64,000 nt of DNA from CAZRGV01 sp964599655 (GTDB lineage Bacteria; Planctomycetota; Planctomycetia; Isosphaerales; Isosphaeraceae): contig CAZRGV010000017.1 in the NCBI GenBank assembly GCA_964599655.1, positions 1 through 64,000 on the forward strand, read 5' to 3'. Both the position numbers and the translations under genes were made by a program. The notes beneath the pieces are model-generated. The model was not told the origin of the DNA. It saw only the letters and a program-made list of their open reading frames with translations, and made no database searches. This document shows, piece after piece, positions 52,413 to 60,586 of this stretch. How positions within the stretch are numbered: the stretch's first letter is position 1; every line of letters begins with the position of its first letter.

Positions 52413-53360
52413 TTGAGTATCGCGAGGAGGAAACCGATCGACCAGGCGTCCGGCCTCTGGGCCGGACCGTCCTGGTTCCGCAAGGTCGAAGGTGGGGCCG
52501 TCTCGGTCTTCATCGTCGCTTGCGCCCTGGTCACCGTCCTAACCACGGTGGGGATCATTGTGATTCTTGGGTCGGAAACCTTGCACTTCTTCCGGGTCTC
52601 CGAAGTCGGCCTGGGCTCGTTCCTGCTCGGCACCGATGTGAATCCTCCCAAGTTCGGCATCCTGCCGTTGCTCTGGGGAACGTTCCTGGTCGCGGCCGGC
52701 TCCTCCTTGATCGCCCTTCCGATCGGCCTGCTGAGCGCGATCTACCTGAGTGAGTATGCCCCGAGGAGCTTGCGGGCCATGCTCAAACCGGCCCTTGAGC
52801 TGCTCGCGGGCGTGCCGACGATCGTTTACGGCTTCCTGGCGCTACAGGTCGTAACGCCGGTTCTCCGACTGCTGCTGGTACCGCTTGGCTTCGAGGTTCA
52901 AACGTTCAACGCCCTGAGCGCCTGCATCGTCGTCGGCGTCATGATCATCCCGATGGTTTCGTCGCTGAGCGAAGACGTGCTCTCGGCCGTCCCTCATGGA
53001 CTCCGAGAGGCCGCCTACGGTCTGGGGGCGACCAAGTTCGAGGTCTCCACGAGAATCGTGCTCCCGGCGGCGCTTTCCGGCGTGATCGCCTCGTTCATCC
53101 TGGCGGTCAGCCGGGCGGTGGGCGAGACGATGGCGGTCGTCCTTGCCGCGGGCCGGGTCCCGAACATCACGCTCAACCCCCTGGTCTCGGTCGAGACCAT
53201 GACCTCCTACATCGTCGCGGTCGTCGGCGGGGAGGAGTCGCCCGGCTCTCCAAAATCGCTATCGCTGTTCGCCGTGGCGATGGTTCTCTTCCTGATCACT
53301 CTATCGATGAACATCATCTCACGAATCGTTTTGCGACACTTCCGCGAGGTGTATCAATGA
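52413..53360 (+). CDS. pstC: Phosphate ABC transporter permease PstC
   Basis: A 315-residue membrane protein with six helices, the first at about residues 32-55. The permease EAA-type loop is YGLGATKFEVSTRIVLPAAL (about residues 205-224), followed by GETMAVVLAAG, all as in PstC. It pairs with PstA to form the pore. The start is TTG at 52413 with AAGGGG eight bases upstream. Its stop overlaps the start of pstA by four bases, so both are co-translated. It lacks the long N-terminal insertion of some PstC proteins. Confidence 0.93.
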   Translation: MSIARRKPIDQASGLWAGPSWFRKVEGGAVSVFIVACALVTVLTTVGIIVILGSETLHFFRVSEVGLGSFLLGTDVNPPKFGILPLLWGTFLVAAGSSLIALPIGLLSAIYLSEYAPRSLRAMLKPALELLAGVPTIVYGFLALQVVTPVLRLLLVPLGFEVQTFNALSACIVVGVMIIPMVSSLSEDVLSAVPHGLREAAYGLGATKFEVSTRIVLPAALSGVIASFILAVSRAVGETMAVVLAAGRVPNITLNPLVSVETMTSYIVAVVGGEESPGSPKSLSLFAVAMVLFLITLSMNIISRIVLRHFREVYQ

Positions 53361-54310
53361 GCCGGCCTGAGAGTGGGCGCTACCACGATCGTCGCGTGCC
53401 GCGAAGGCTCGCCGGGCCGGCGTTCGCCATCGCCTGCGTGCTGGCGACTCTCACGGGCGTCGTCGTCCTCTCGGTCCTGCTCGGCTCGGTCATCACCTCG
53501 ACGCTTGGGCATAAAGAGGGCCGTCCCTGGTACGACGTTGTTGAGAACCTCCGTGACCTCGGCCGGTTGATGGTCTCGCTGGTCCAGCAGACCCCGGGCG
53601 AGTCGCTGCGAACGACCGGCTTCCGGGTCGGGGTCGTCAGCAGCCTCTGGCTTCTTGGCCTGGTGGCGCTGATCGCCATTCCCGTCGGCATCGGAGCGGC
53701 CCTCTTCCTCGAAGAGTACGCCCCTCCTGGACGGGTCAAATCGCTGATTCAGACGAACCTTTCGAACCTGGCGGGCGTGCCGTCGATCGTCTACGGCATT
53801 CTCGGCCTGACCCTTTTCGTCCGGGCCTTTGGTTATGAACGACTCGCGTTTGGCTACTCGATCTGGTCGGGCGCGCTGACGTTGAGCCTGCTCGTCCTGC
53901 CGGTCATCGTCATCGCCGCGCAGGAGGCCCTCCGTGCCGTTCCGCCCTCGCTCCGGCACGCGTCGCTGGCGCTGGGAGCGACCAAGTGGCAAACCGTCCG
54001 CGATCATGTGCTGCCGTCTTCACTTCCCGGAATCATGACCGGAGTGATTCTGGCGCTTTCGCGAGCCATCGGCGAAACGGCGCCGGTGCTGATGGTCACA
54101 AGAGCCGACTCGATTCTCGATCCCCCCCGAAGCCCCTCCGACGACTACGTCGCCTTACCCCTGGAAATCTACAATTACGCGAAATACCCCGACCCCGACT
54201 ATCAGACCCTCGCCGCGGGCGGCATCCTGATTCTGCTGCTCCTGCTGCTCTCGATGAACGCCGCCGCCATCCTGATCCGCAACCGATACAGCCGCCAACC
54301 CCGTGCTTGA
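53357..54310 (+). CDS. pstA: Phosphate ABC transporter permease PstA
   Basis: A 317-residue membrane protein with six helices. The coupling loop is LALGATKWQTVRDHVLPSSL (about residues 200-219) and GETAPVLMVTRADS follows, both as in PstA. An extra loop near residues 50-80 (PWYDVVENLRDL) lies between the first two helices. Its start overlaps the pstC stop (ATGA). PstB follows 12 bases downstream. It completes the membrane half of the high-affinity phosphate importer. Confidence 0.93.
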   Translation: MSRPESGRYHDRRVPRRLAGPAFAIACVLATLTGVVVLSVLLGSVITSTLGHKEGRPWYDVVENLRDLGRLMVSLVQQTPGESLRTTGFRVGVVSSLWLLGLVALIAIPVGIGAALFLEEYAPPGRVKSLIQTNLSNLAGVPSIVYGILGLTLFVRAFGYERLAFGYSIWSGALTLSLLVLPVIVIAAQEALRAVPPSLRHASLALGATKWQTVRDHVLPSSLPGIMTGVILALSRAIGETAPVLMVTRADSILDPPRSPSDDYVALPLEIYNYAKYPDPDYQTLAAGGILILLLLLLSMNAAAILIRNRYSRQPRA

Positions 54311-54322
54311 CCTGAGGTGGTC

Positions 54323-55183
54323 ATGAGCCTCTCCCAGCCTGAGTCACAGACGACTGCCGAGCCGGCCTCCACGGCCGACGATGGTCTACCATTAACCGAC
54401 TCCGAACCGGTTCTCGTCACCCGCTCCCTCTCCGTCTGGTACGGTTCGTCGCTGGCTCTGCGCGACATCTCGATCGAGATCCCTCGCCACAAGATCACCG
54501 CCATGATCGGTCCCTCGGGTTGCGGCAAGAGCACCCTGCTGCGCTGCTTCAACCGGATGAACGACCTGATCGCCGGCGCCCGGATGGAAGGCGAGATCCA
54601 CTTCGAGGGGAAGGACCTGAACGCGCCCGGCACCGACCCGGTTTCCCTTCGACGCCGGATCGGCATGGTCTTCCAACGCCCGAATCCCTTTCCCAAGAGC
54701 ATCTATCAGAACGTCGCCTGGGGGGCCCGGATCAACGGCTACCGAGGCGACATGGACGAGCTGGTCGAGCGCTCGCTCCGGCGCGCGGCGCTCTGGGACG
54801 AGGTCAAGACCAAGCTCCATCGCTCCGGCCTGGAACTCTCCGGTGGGCAGCAGCAGCGCCTTTGCATCGCCCGCACACTGGCCGTTGAACCCGAGGTGAT
54901 CCTCATGGATGAGCCCTGCTCGGCGCTCGATCCGATCGCCACGCGCATGATCGAAGATCTCATGGATGAGTTGAAACGCTACTACACGATTGTCATCGTG
55001 ACCCACAACATGCAACAGGCCCGTCGCGCCAGCGACATGACCGCCTGCATGATGCTCGACGAGGCCGCCAGCAAGGACGGACACCGCACGGGCGTCGTCG
55101 TCGAGTTCAGTCCGACCGAACGCATCTTCACCAATCCCCAGGACCCTCGAACCGAGGCCTATATCACGGGCCGCATCGGATGA
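54323..55183 (+). CDS. pstB: Phosphate ABC transporter ATP-binding protein PstB
   Basis: A 286-residue ATPase of the phosphate importer, acting on the cytosolic face with PstC and PstA. Walker A is MIGPSGCGKSTLL (about residues 64-76), Q-loop MVFQRPNPFPKSIYQNVAWG, signature LELSGGQQQRLCIARTL (about residues 172-188), Walker B VILMDEPCSALDP, and the switch His in VTHNMQQARRASD. The Q-loop Pro-rich segment is specific to PstB. The ATG at 54323 has a GAGGTGG site; a GTG at 54317 is possible. It precedes phoB by about 140 bases. PhoU, usually next, is missing. Confidence 0.95.
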   Translation: MSLSQPESQTTAEPASTADDGLPLTDSEPVLVTRSLSVWYGSSLALRDISIEIPRHKITAMIGPSGCGKSTLLRCFNRMNDLIAGARMEGEIHFEGKDLNAPGTDPVSLRRRIGMVFQRPNPFPKSIYQNVAWGARINGYRGDMDELVERSLRRAALWDEVKTKLHRSGLELSGGQQQRLCIARTLAVEPEVILMDEPCSALDPIATRMIEDLMDELKRYYTIVIVTHNMQQARRASDMTACMMLDEAASKDGHRTGVVVEFSPTERIFTNPQDPRTEAYITGRIG

Positions 55184-55326
55184 TCGCAACCGGCCAGGGA
55201 CGATCTCTCCGTCGAACGGCCCGATCCTAACCATCGGCCCGAATCGATCGACCAGCCGACCGAGCCAAATCTCCACGGAAACTCCGCGAGCGACCCGCTT
55301 CCGCCCCAAAAACGGTGGACCCCACC

Positions 55327-56034
55327 ATGCCCAAGCCGAAGATCCTGATCATCGAGGATGAACGTGCCCTGGTCGAGCCCCTGGCCTACAACCTCGGCCG
55401 AGAGGGCTTCGACGTTCTCACCGCCCATGATGGCCAGGATGGCCTGCGACAGGCGCAACTGAAGCTGCCCGACCTGATCGTTCTCGACCTGATGCTCCCC
55501 GTCAAGGGCGGCCTCGACGTCTGCAAGGAACTCCGCGCCGGTTCCCAGACCCGGCAAATTCCCATCATCATGGTCACCGCCAAGGCCGAGGAGGCCGACC
55601 AGCTCGTCGGATTCGCCGTCGGCGCGGACGACTACGTCACCAAGCCCTACAGCGTCAAGGTGCTCGTCGAACGCATCAAGAAAGAGCTTCGCCGCCGCCA
55701 GGAACGGGAGGACGTGTCGCCTGGCACGATCATCGAAAGCCAAGGCGTCGTCATCGACCGCCACCGCCACCGCGCCCTCCTCAACGACGAGGAAATGGCC
55801 CTCACCCCCACGGAGTTCCGCCTCCTCGAGGTCCTCCTCCGACAGGCCGGCCGCGCCTTCACACGTCACGAGCTCATGGACGCCGCCATCGGCGAGGACG
55901 CCGTGGTCCTGGAACGAACCATCGACGTCCATATCAAGAGCCTTCGACGCAAACTCGGCGAGGCCGCCGACCTCATCGAGACGGTCCGCGGCGTCGGATA
56001 CCGCTTCCGTGAGTCGAGATTGGTGGAGTCTTGA
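55327..56034 (+). CDS. phoB: Phosphate-regulon response regulator PhoB
   Basis: A 235-residue OmpR/PhoB-family regulator. The receiver domain has Glu10 and Asp11, phosphoacceptor Asp54 in IVLDLMLP, Thr84 in VTAKAEEADQ and Lys106 in YVTKPYSVKVL. The C-terminal winged helix has LTPTEFRLLEVLLRQAGRAF, then ERTIDVHIKSLRRKLGE, and ends at VRGVGYRF, the family signature. It probably receives phosphate from PhoR and controls the pst run. The ATG at 55327 has a modest site; a GTG at 55315 is an alternative. The last 62 bases overlap the antisense 3' end of csrA. A Pho box was not seen with confidence. Confidence 0.9.
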   Translation: MPKPKILIIEDERALVEPLAYNLGREGFDVLTAHDGQDGLRQAQLKLPDLIVLDLMLPVKGGLDVCKELRAGSQTRQIPIIMVTAKAEEADQLVGFAVGADDYVTKPYSVKVLVERIKKELRRRQEREDVSPGTIIESQGVVIDRHRHRALLNDEEMALTPTEFRLLEVLLRQAGRAFTRHELMDAAIGEDAVVLERTIDVHIKSLRRKLGEAADLIETVRGVGYRFRESRLVES

Positions 56035-56233
56035 AACGGGGCTCGTCCGGAGACGTCGAGCGAGGGGGCGCTTCGATCGGAGGCTCGCGCCGAAGCTCGG
56101 CCCGAACTACCGGGACCTGCTTCGGAGCGTCAATGCCGAGCCGAACTTGCCCCCCTTCCACGCGCACGACCGTCACGCAAATGTTGTCACCGATGTACAG
56201 TTTTTCCATCAGCTTCCTGGTCAACACCAGCAT
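55973..56233 (-). CDS. csrA: Carbon storage regulator CsrA
   Basis: An 86-residue RNA-binding regulator that binds GGA motifs near ribosome sites and blocks or activates translation. The core MLVLTRKLMEKLYIGDNICV, then TVVRVEGGQVRLGIDAPKQV and PVVRAEL, with Leu4 and Arg44, the RNA contacts, is complete. A 35-residue tail rich in Pro, Arg and Ser follows; CsrA is usually 60-75 residues, so the tail is extra. The ATG at 56233 has GAGGA eight bases upstream. The 3' end lies inside the last 62 bases of phoB on the opposite strand. No FliW gene or flagellar gene is seen. Confidence 0.9.
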   Translation of the reverse strand: MLVLTRKLMEKLYIGDNICVTVVRVEGGQVRLGIDAPKQVPVVRAELRREPPIEAPPRSTSPDEPRFKTPPISTHGSGIRRRGPSR

Positions 56234-56700
56234 GGTCTTCGTCCTCGATCCTCTCCTGGTCGGGCAACCCGGTGCGAACCCGCCTCGCCCCATCGTCCGG
56301 CCCTCAGGTTCTCTTCGGGCCCTCGGATGATCCACTGGGTCTGCCACGTTAAACCTAGGTCACTTTCCCACCGCCTCGAAGACAAACACGCCTCAAGAAA
56401 CGGCTTACGATCGATGACGATCAATCTGGATCGTCGAGGCGCCCGCGCGCCCGGTCTTCGGACGCGTGGCGACCTGCCGTTAATGCTAGCGGCGATTGGC
56501 GTTACGCTCGTCGGCCCCGCGCCAGGGCGGTTGGGCGACCCAGGGTTTCTCGAACGCAACGCCTCGAACAAGGACGCGCCGGCCCGCACCGCGGTTGCCC
56601 GCGCCCCGGCCAGTCCAACTCGGAAACGACGGAGGATCTCCGCGCGCGAATCGCCTATCATGAAGGCGTTCTCCGACGCTACGAACTCGCGAGGTGACCC
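56234..56700. other. Divergent intergenic region with one small palindrome
   Basis: 467 bases between csrA and the S-adenosylmethionine synthetase gene. No credible gene was seen. A perfect palindrome, GACGATC and GATCGTC with a six-base loop, lies at 56416-56435 and may be a control site. Ribosome-like GAGG before 56701 serves the synthetase gene. Confidence 0.45.
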
Positions 56701-57879
56701 ATGGACCTCCGCATCCGACAGGCCGAGGGATTGAACCCCGAGGCCCAGCCCGTCGAGGTCGTCGAACGCAAGGGCCTGGGCCATCCGGACACGATCTGCG
56801 ATGCCCTGGCCGAGGAGCTGGGCCGCGCCTTGAGCCGGTTTTACCTCGAGCGGTTCGGACTCATCCTGCACTACAACGTCGATAAGGTCCTGCTCTGGGC
56901 AGGCGCCTCTCGACCCGCCTTCGGTGGCGGCGACGTCCTGGAGCCGTTCGAGGTCTTCCTGGCGGGACGGGCAACCCTTGAGTTTCGCGGCGTCAAGGTT
57001 CCCGTCCAGGAACTGGCCGTCGAGCATTGCGGCGCCTGGCTTCGGGCGCACCTTCATGCCCTCGACCCCGATCGGCACGTCAAAATCCATCGTCTCATCC
57101 GGCCAACCTCAACCGACCTCGCGGACCTTTACCTCCGGCAGCAGCGGACCGGCGTTCGACTGGCCAACGACACATCGTGCGGCATCGGCTCCGCGCCGTT
57201 GAGCCGGCTGGAACGCATGGTCGAACAGGTCGAGCGAACGCTCAACGCACCGGAATTCAAGCAGGTCCATCCAGAATTCGGCGAGGACATCAAGGTCTTG
57301 GGCATTCGCGACCAGGACCATTTTCGTCTCACGGTCGCCTGTGCCTTCGTGGATCGGTTCGTCAACGACCTTGACGCCTATCTCGCCGGACGGAGCCACC
57401 TGGAGGCCGTCGCTCGGAACGCGGTCCAGACGCTCGCCGACGGTAGAATCACCGTCGAGGTCAACACCGCGGACGATCCGGCTTCAGGCAGCGTCTACCT
57501 GACCGTCACCGGCACCTCGGCCGAGGCCGGCGACGACGGGCAGGCCGGGCGTGGAAACCGAGCCAACGGCCTCATCACTCCCCATCGGCCGATGTCGATG
57601 GAATCGGTCGCGGGCAAGAACCCCGTCACACACGTGGGCCGCCTCTACAACCTCGCCGCCTTGCGAATCGCCGAGTCGATCGTCCAGGAAATCGACGGGG
57701 TCGAGACCTCGCAGTGCGGCCTCGTCAGCCAGATCGGACGCCCGGTGGAGGACCCACAGCTCGCCGACGTGCGGATCGAAACCGTCGACGGACGGCCCGC
57801 GAGCGAATTCTCGTCCCGCGTCGAAGAAATCGTGCGCGGTCAGTTAGCGCATATGAATGATCTTGTCATTGTTTTTTAA
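56701..57879 (+). CDS. Archaeal-type S-adenosylmethionine synthetase
   Basis: A 392-residue methionine adenosyltransferase of the archaeal class, which makes S-adenosylmethionine from ATP and methionine. The signature VERKGLGHPDTICDALAEEL is at about residues 21-40; KVLLWAGASRPAFGGGDVLE, DTSCGIGSAP and PMSMESVAGKNPVTHVGRLY (about residue 300-320) follow. The order of motifs, length near 400 and lack of the GHPDK bacterial form show the archaeal class, which is rare in bacteria. The ATG at 56701 has a GAGG site. It is single. A short AATGA/TCATT stem followed by TTTTTT overlaps its final codons and may act as a weak terminator. Confidence 0.9.
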   Translation: MDLRIRQAEGLNPEAQPVEVVERKGLGHPDTICDALAEELGRALSRFYLERFGLILHYNVDKVLLWAGASRPAFGGGDVLEPFEVFLAGRATLEFRGVKVPVQELAVEHCGAWLRAHLHALDPDRHVKIHRLIRPTSTDLADLYLRQQRTGVRLANDTSCGIGSAPLSRLERMVEQVERTLNAPEFKQVHPEFGEDIKVLGIRDQDHFRLTVACAFVDRFVNDLDAYLAGRSHLEAVARNAVQTLADGRITVEVNTADDPASGSVYLTVTGTSAEAGDDGQAGRGNRANGLITPHRPMSMESVAGKNPVTHVGRLYNLAALRIAESIVQEIDGVETSQCGLVSQIGRPVEDPQLADVRIETVDGRPASEFSSRVEEIVRGQLAHMNDLVIVF

Positions 57880-58392
57880 TGTTGGAATTCATCAAGCAAC
57901 CTCGGCGACCGAGCGCGGTCCGGTTGCGGCGTTCGATCTCCAGCGTCTCAAAACGGCCGGACCCGGCGGTTTCCGTCCATGTTGAAGAACCAACATGAGA
58001 CGCTATGATGACCGACGCATCGCCCGCCGCCCTCGCCGCGACTGGCCTCGCGCGGCGCATCGGTAAGGCGGTTTTTTCCAAAACGACGATCCTCGTGAAC
58101 AAGGCTCGTGCTCTCCTCGCGTTGCTCCTCATCGTGCCTTCCACCAGATCGACCATCGCCCGCGAATCGCTCCCTTAAATGCTTTCTTTTGTTCATTTAA
58201 AAGAAGTTTAGGAGACAAAAACGAACAAACGTGACCGCTTTCGACGGTAAGTGACGATGAGGTTTCTGGCTCTTGCGAGGAGCTATGCTCAACTTGTAAA
58301 GTTGATCCCTCCGTCGCGGGTAGAGGCCGGTTCCGCGCCCATCCCGCGTCTCCCCTTCGCCGATCGAATGTACTTCAGAAGGATCTCCGTCG
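57880..58392. other. AT-rich gene-free region with three palindromes
   Basis: 513 bases. Open frames on the minus strand have no family support. Three small inverted repeats occur: CATGTTG and CAACATG at 57978-57997, TTAAATG and CATTTAA at 58175-58200, and TCAACTT and AAGTTGA at 58289-58305. The last lies 88 bases before the DUF4331 gene. Local AT content around 58175-58235 is high compared with the window. Confidence 0.45.
58289..58305. promoter_or_regulatory. Candidate operator palindrome before the DUF4331 gene
   Basis: A perfect 7-base palindrome, TCAACTT and AAGTTGA around three bases, in the leader of the DUF4331 gene. A TTGCGA 14 bases upstream might be part of a promoter. No regulator is adjacent. 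Confidence 0.25.
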
Positions 58393-59301
58393 ATGGCCAT
58401 TGGTTCGCGATCCGTTGATCGAACGCGCCGGACCCTCGCCGCGGCCGGCCTTGTCTTGGTCTTCGTCTCCACGGCGCGCGGCGCCGATCACGGGGACATG
58501 CCGATTCTGGCCACCATGGGCCGCTCCGACGCCATGATCACAGATTTGCACGTCTTCCGTCGGGAGGACAAGCTGGTTCTCTCGCTCTGTACCAACCCGA
58601 ACGTCCCCCCGAGCCTTGTCGATTACAAGTTCGCTTCCGATCTGGTCATCCGGTTCTCGATCGACAATCGAAGCGCGGTGAGCTTCGATGATCCCCTCGC
58701 CGACATTGAGTACGGCGGCACGGTCGTCGACCCCGTGGCCATCACCGAGCGGATCGCCCTGGAGGTCACGTTCGACAAGAAGGGGCGGCCCCGCCTGAAG
58801 ACCTGGGGCATCCACGGCAGGTACAAGCACCAGATCGCCCTGTTCGCTGGCCTGAGGGACGACCCGTTCATCCGACGCCCCCGCGAGGGCCGAAACGTGG
58901 CCGCGGTCGTGATCGAGTTGCCGATGGAGGCCGTGGATGACGATGACGACGAGTGCCCCTTGCTCGTCTGGGCGACCACGAAGGTCCCCGAGCTCAACGG
59001 GCCCATGTCGGAATTCGCGGGCCGCGCCTTGCGTTCCATGTTCTTTCCGGAGATGAACGCCATGACGCCGAGCGAGCAAGCCCTACTCCTGGGGCATGCG
59101 CCCGACGTGGTGATCTATCAGGCGGAGAAACCCGCTCGATTCCCCAACGGCCGAGACCTGACCGACGACGTGGTGGATATGGTGATCGACATCCCGGGCG
59201 GGAGCCTTCCCGGTGAGGGCCCGACGTTCCCGACGATGAACGACGTCCCATTCCTGGACGAATTTCCTTACCTCGCGCCACCACATCCGCCGCTGCCTTG
59301 A
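58393..59301 (+). CDS. DUF4331-family exported protein
   Basis: A 302-residue secreted protein. A signal peptide (about residues 10-30, AAAGLVLVFVSTARGA) precedes ADHGDMPILATMGRSDAMIT and DLHVFRREDKLVLSLCTNPN, which match the DUF4331 family as I know it. The rest is beta-rich: DYKFASDLVIRFSIDNRSAV, then TWGIHGRYKHQIALFAGLRD. The family has no assigned reaction. Members are often exported and near TPR genes, as here: the TPR gene starts 32 bases after this stop. The ATG at 58393 has a GAAGGATCTCC-type weak site. The C-terminus has Pro-rich low complexity. Confidence 0.82.
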   Translation: MAIGSRSVDRTRRTLAAAGLVLVFVSTARGADHGDMPILATMGRSDAMITDLHVFRREDKLVLSLCTNPNVPPSLVDYKFASDLVIRFSIDNRSAVSFDDPLADIEYGGTVVDPVAITERIALEVTFDKKGRPRLKTWGIHGRYKHQIALFAGLRDDPFIRRPREGRNVAAVVIELPMEAVDDDDDECPLLVWATTKVPELNGPMSEFAGRALRSMFFPEMNAMTPSEQALLLGHAPDVVIYQAEKPARFPNGRDLTDDVVDMVIDIPGGSLPGEGPTFPTMNDVPFLDEFPYLAPPHPPLP

Positions 59302-59333
59302 TCGGCGGGGCGCTCGCCCGGAGGGTTCCGTTG

Positions 59334-60398
59334 ATGACGCGGTTCCACATGCTTGCCGTCGGCCTGCTGTTGGGTGTCGTGACCTCCTCGGTCTCGGGCC
59401 AGCAACCGCCAACGACGGCCTCCCCTGCGCGCCGACCGACTCCCGACGAACGGATTGCCTACTACGAGCGACGGCTGGCGGAGGACCCGCAACTTTACCC
59501 GGTCCTCGCCCGGCTGGGGGATGCCTACCTGGAGAAGGTCCGTCGGTCGCACGACCCGGCGGACCTGGCCAGGGCTCGTGACGCCTTACGACGCTCGCTG
59601 GCCGTGCAGGAGAACGACGAGGCGCTTCGGGCGATGGCCGCCGTCGCCAACTATTCCCACCGATTCGAGGAGGCCCTCTCCTGGGTCAGCCGGGCCGCAG
59701 CCGCGGCGCCTGGAGATCGCTCGCTGCTCGCGATGCGGGTCGAGTCCCTCCTCGGACTCGGGCGGTCGGACGAGGCCAGGGCCCTTTTCCCCAACGATGG
59801 GACGATTCCCGATGATGCGCACTCGGCGGGGGCCTTCGGGACGTGGCTGGCCGCCCGCGGCCAGGTCGACGACGCGGTCGCCGCCTTCCGCAAGGCCGCC
59901 AAACTCGCGCGAGCCGGCAAGGCGGAGACCCTGGCCCAGTGGGCCCTGGTCAGCGCCGCGGGCGCGAGGATCGACGCCAGCCAGCTCGCAGCCTCCCGTC
60001 CCTTGCTCGAAGAGGCGGCTCGCATCGATCCGGATGACCCGTTCTACCTCCAGCACCGCGCCGAGCTCGAGGAAGCGGAGGGACATCCCGAGACCGCCTT
60101 GGCGACCTACGAGGCCCTGCTCGCCCGCGACGACGACCCCGAGATCCGCCGCATCGCCGCGGGACTCGCCCGCCGCCTCGGGCGACTCGACGACGCCCGC
60201 CGCCATTTCGAGGCCGCCGAACGGTCGTTGACCCGCGCCCTTGAGGCCGGCGAGGTCTATGGCCTCGAGGCCCTCGCCCGCCTCTACCACGAAGCGGGCG
60301 TCCATACCGAGGACGCCCGACGCCTGGCACGCCGCAATCTCGAGTTCAAACGCGACCGATCGGCTCGGGAACTCGCCGAGGCCCTGAACGTCGATTGA
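59334..60398 (+). CDS. Exported TPR-repeat protein
   Basis: A 354-residue protein with a signal peptide (HMLAVGLLLGVVTSSVSGQQ) and tetratricopeptide repeats from about residue 40 to 340. Examples are VLARLGDAYLEKVRRSHDPA, ALRAMAAVANYSHRFEEALS and AGFGTWLAARGQVDDAVAAF-type helix pairs, with the A-x-x-x-Y/G-x-x-x-A spacing. It is Ala- and Arg-rich and predicted periplasmic. It probably binds another protein; the DUF4331 gene just upstream is the nearest candidate. ATG 59334 has a GGAGGG site; a TTG at 59298 overlapping the previous stop would add 12 residues. It converges with the ceramidase-like gene. Confidence 0.82.
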   Translation: MTRFHMLAVGLLLGVVTSSVSGQQPPTTASPARRPTPDERIAYYERRLAEDPQLYPVLARLGDAYLEKVRRSHDPADLARARDALRRSLAVQENDEALRAMAAVANYSHRFEEALSWVSRAAAAAPGDRSLLAMRVESLLGLGRSDEARALFPNDGTIPDDAHSAGAFGTWLAARGQVDDAVAAFRKAAKLARAGKAETLAQWALVSAAGARIDASQLAASRPLLEEAARIDPDDPFYLQHRAELEEAEGHPETALATYEALLARDDDPEIRRIAAGLARRLGRLDDARRHFEAAERSLTRALEAGEVYGLEALARLYHEAGVHTEDARRLARRNLEFKRDRSARELAEALNVD

Positions 60399-60586
60399 GG
60401 CTGGCCCACGCAGGGATCGCTCAACCGCCCAGGATGCCCGTTCTCAACGGCGCAGGGTCGGAACCGTCTCCGAAACGGATTCGATACGAAGAAGGGCCCG
60501 CGAACAACGTCCGCCTTGCGTTCGAGACACCAATCCGGCCCTTCCCCCCATCGACCTTGAGACCTCGCTCCGAACCGCCACGTGCC

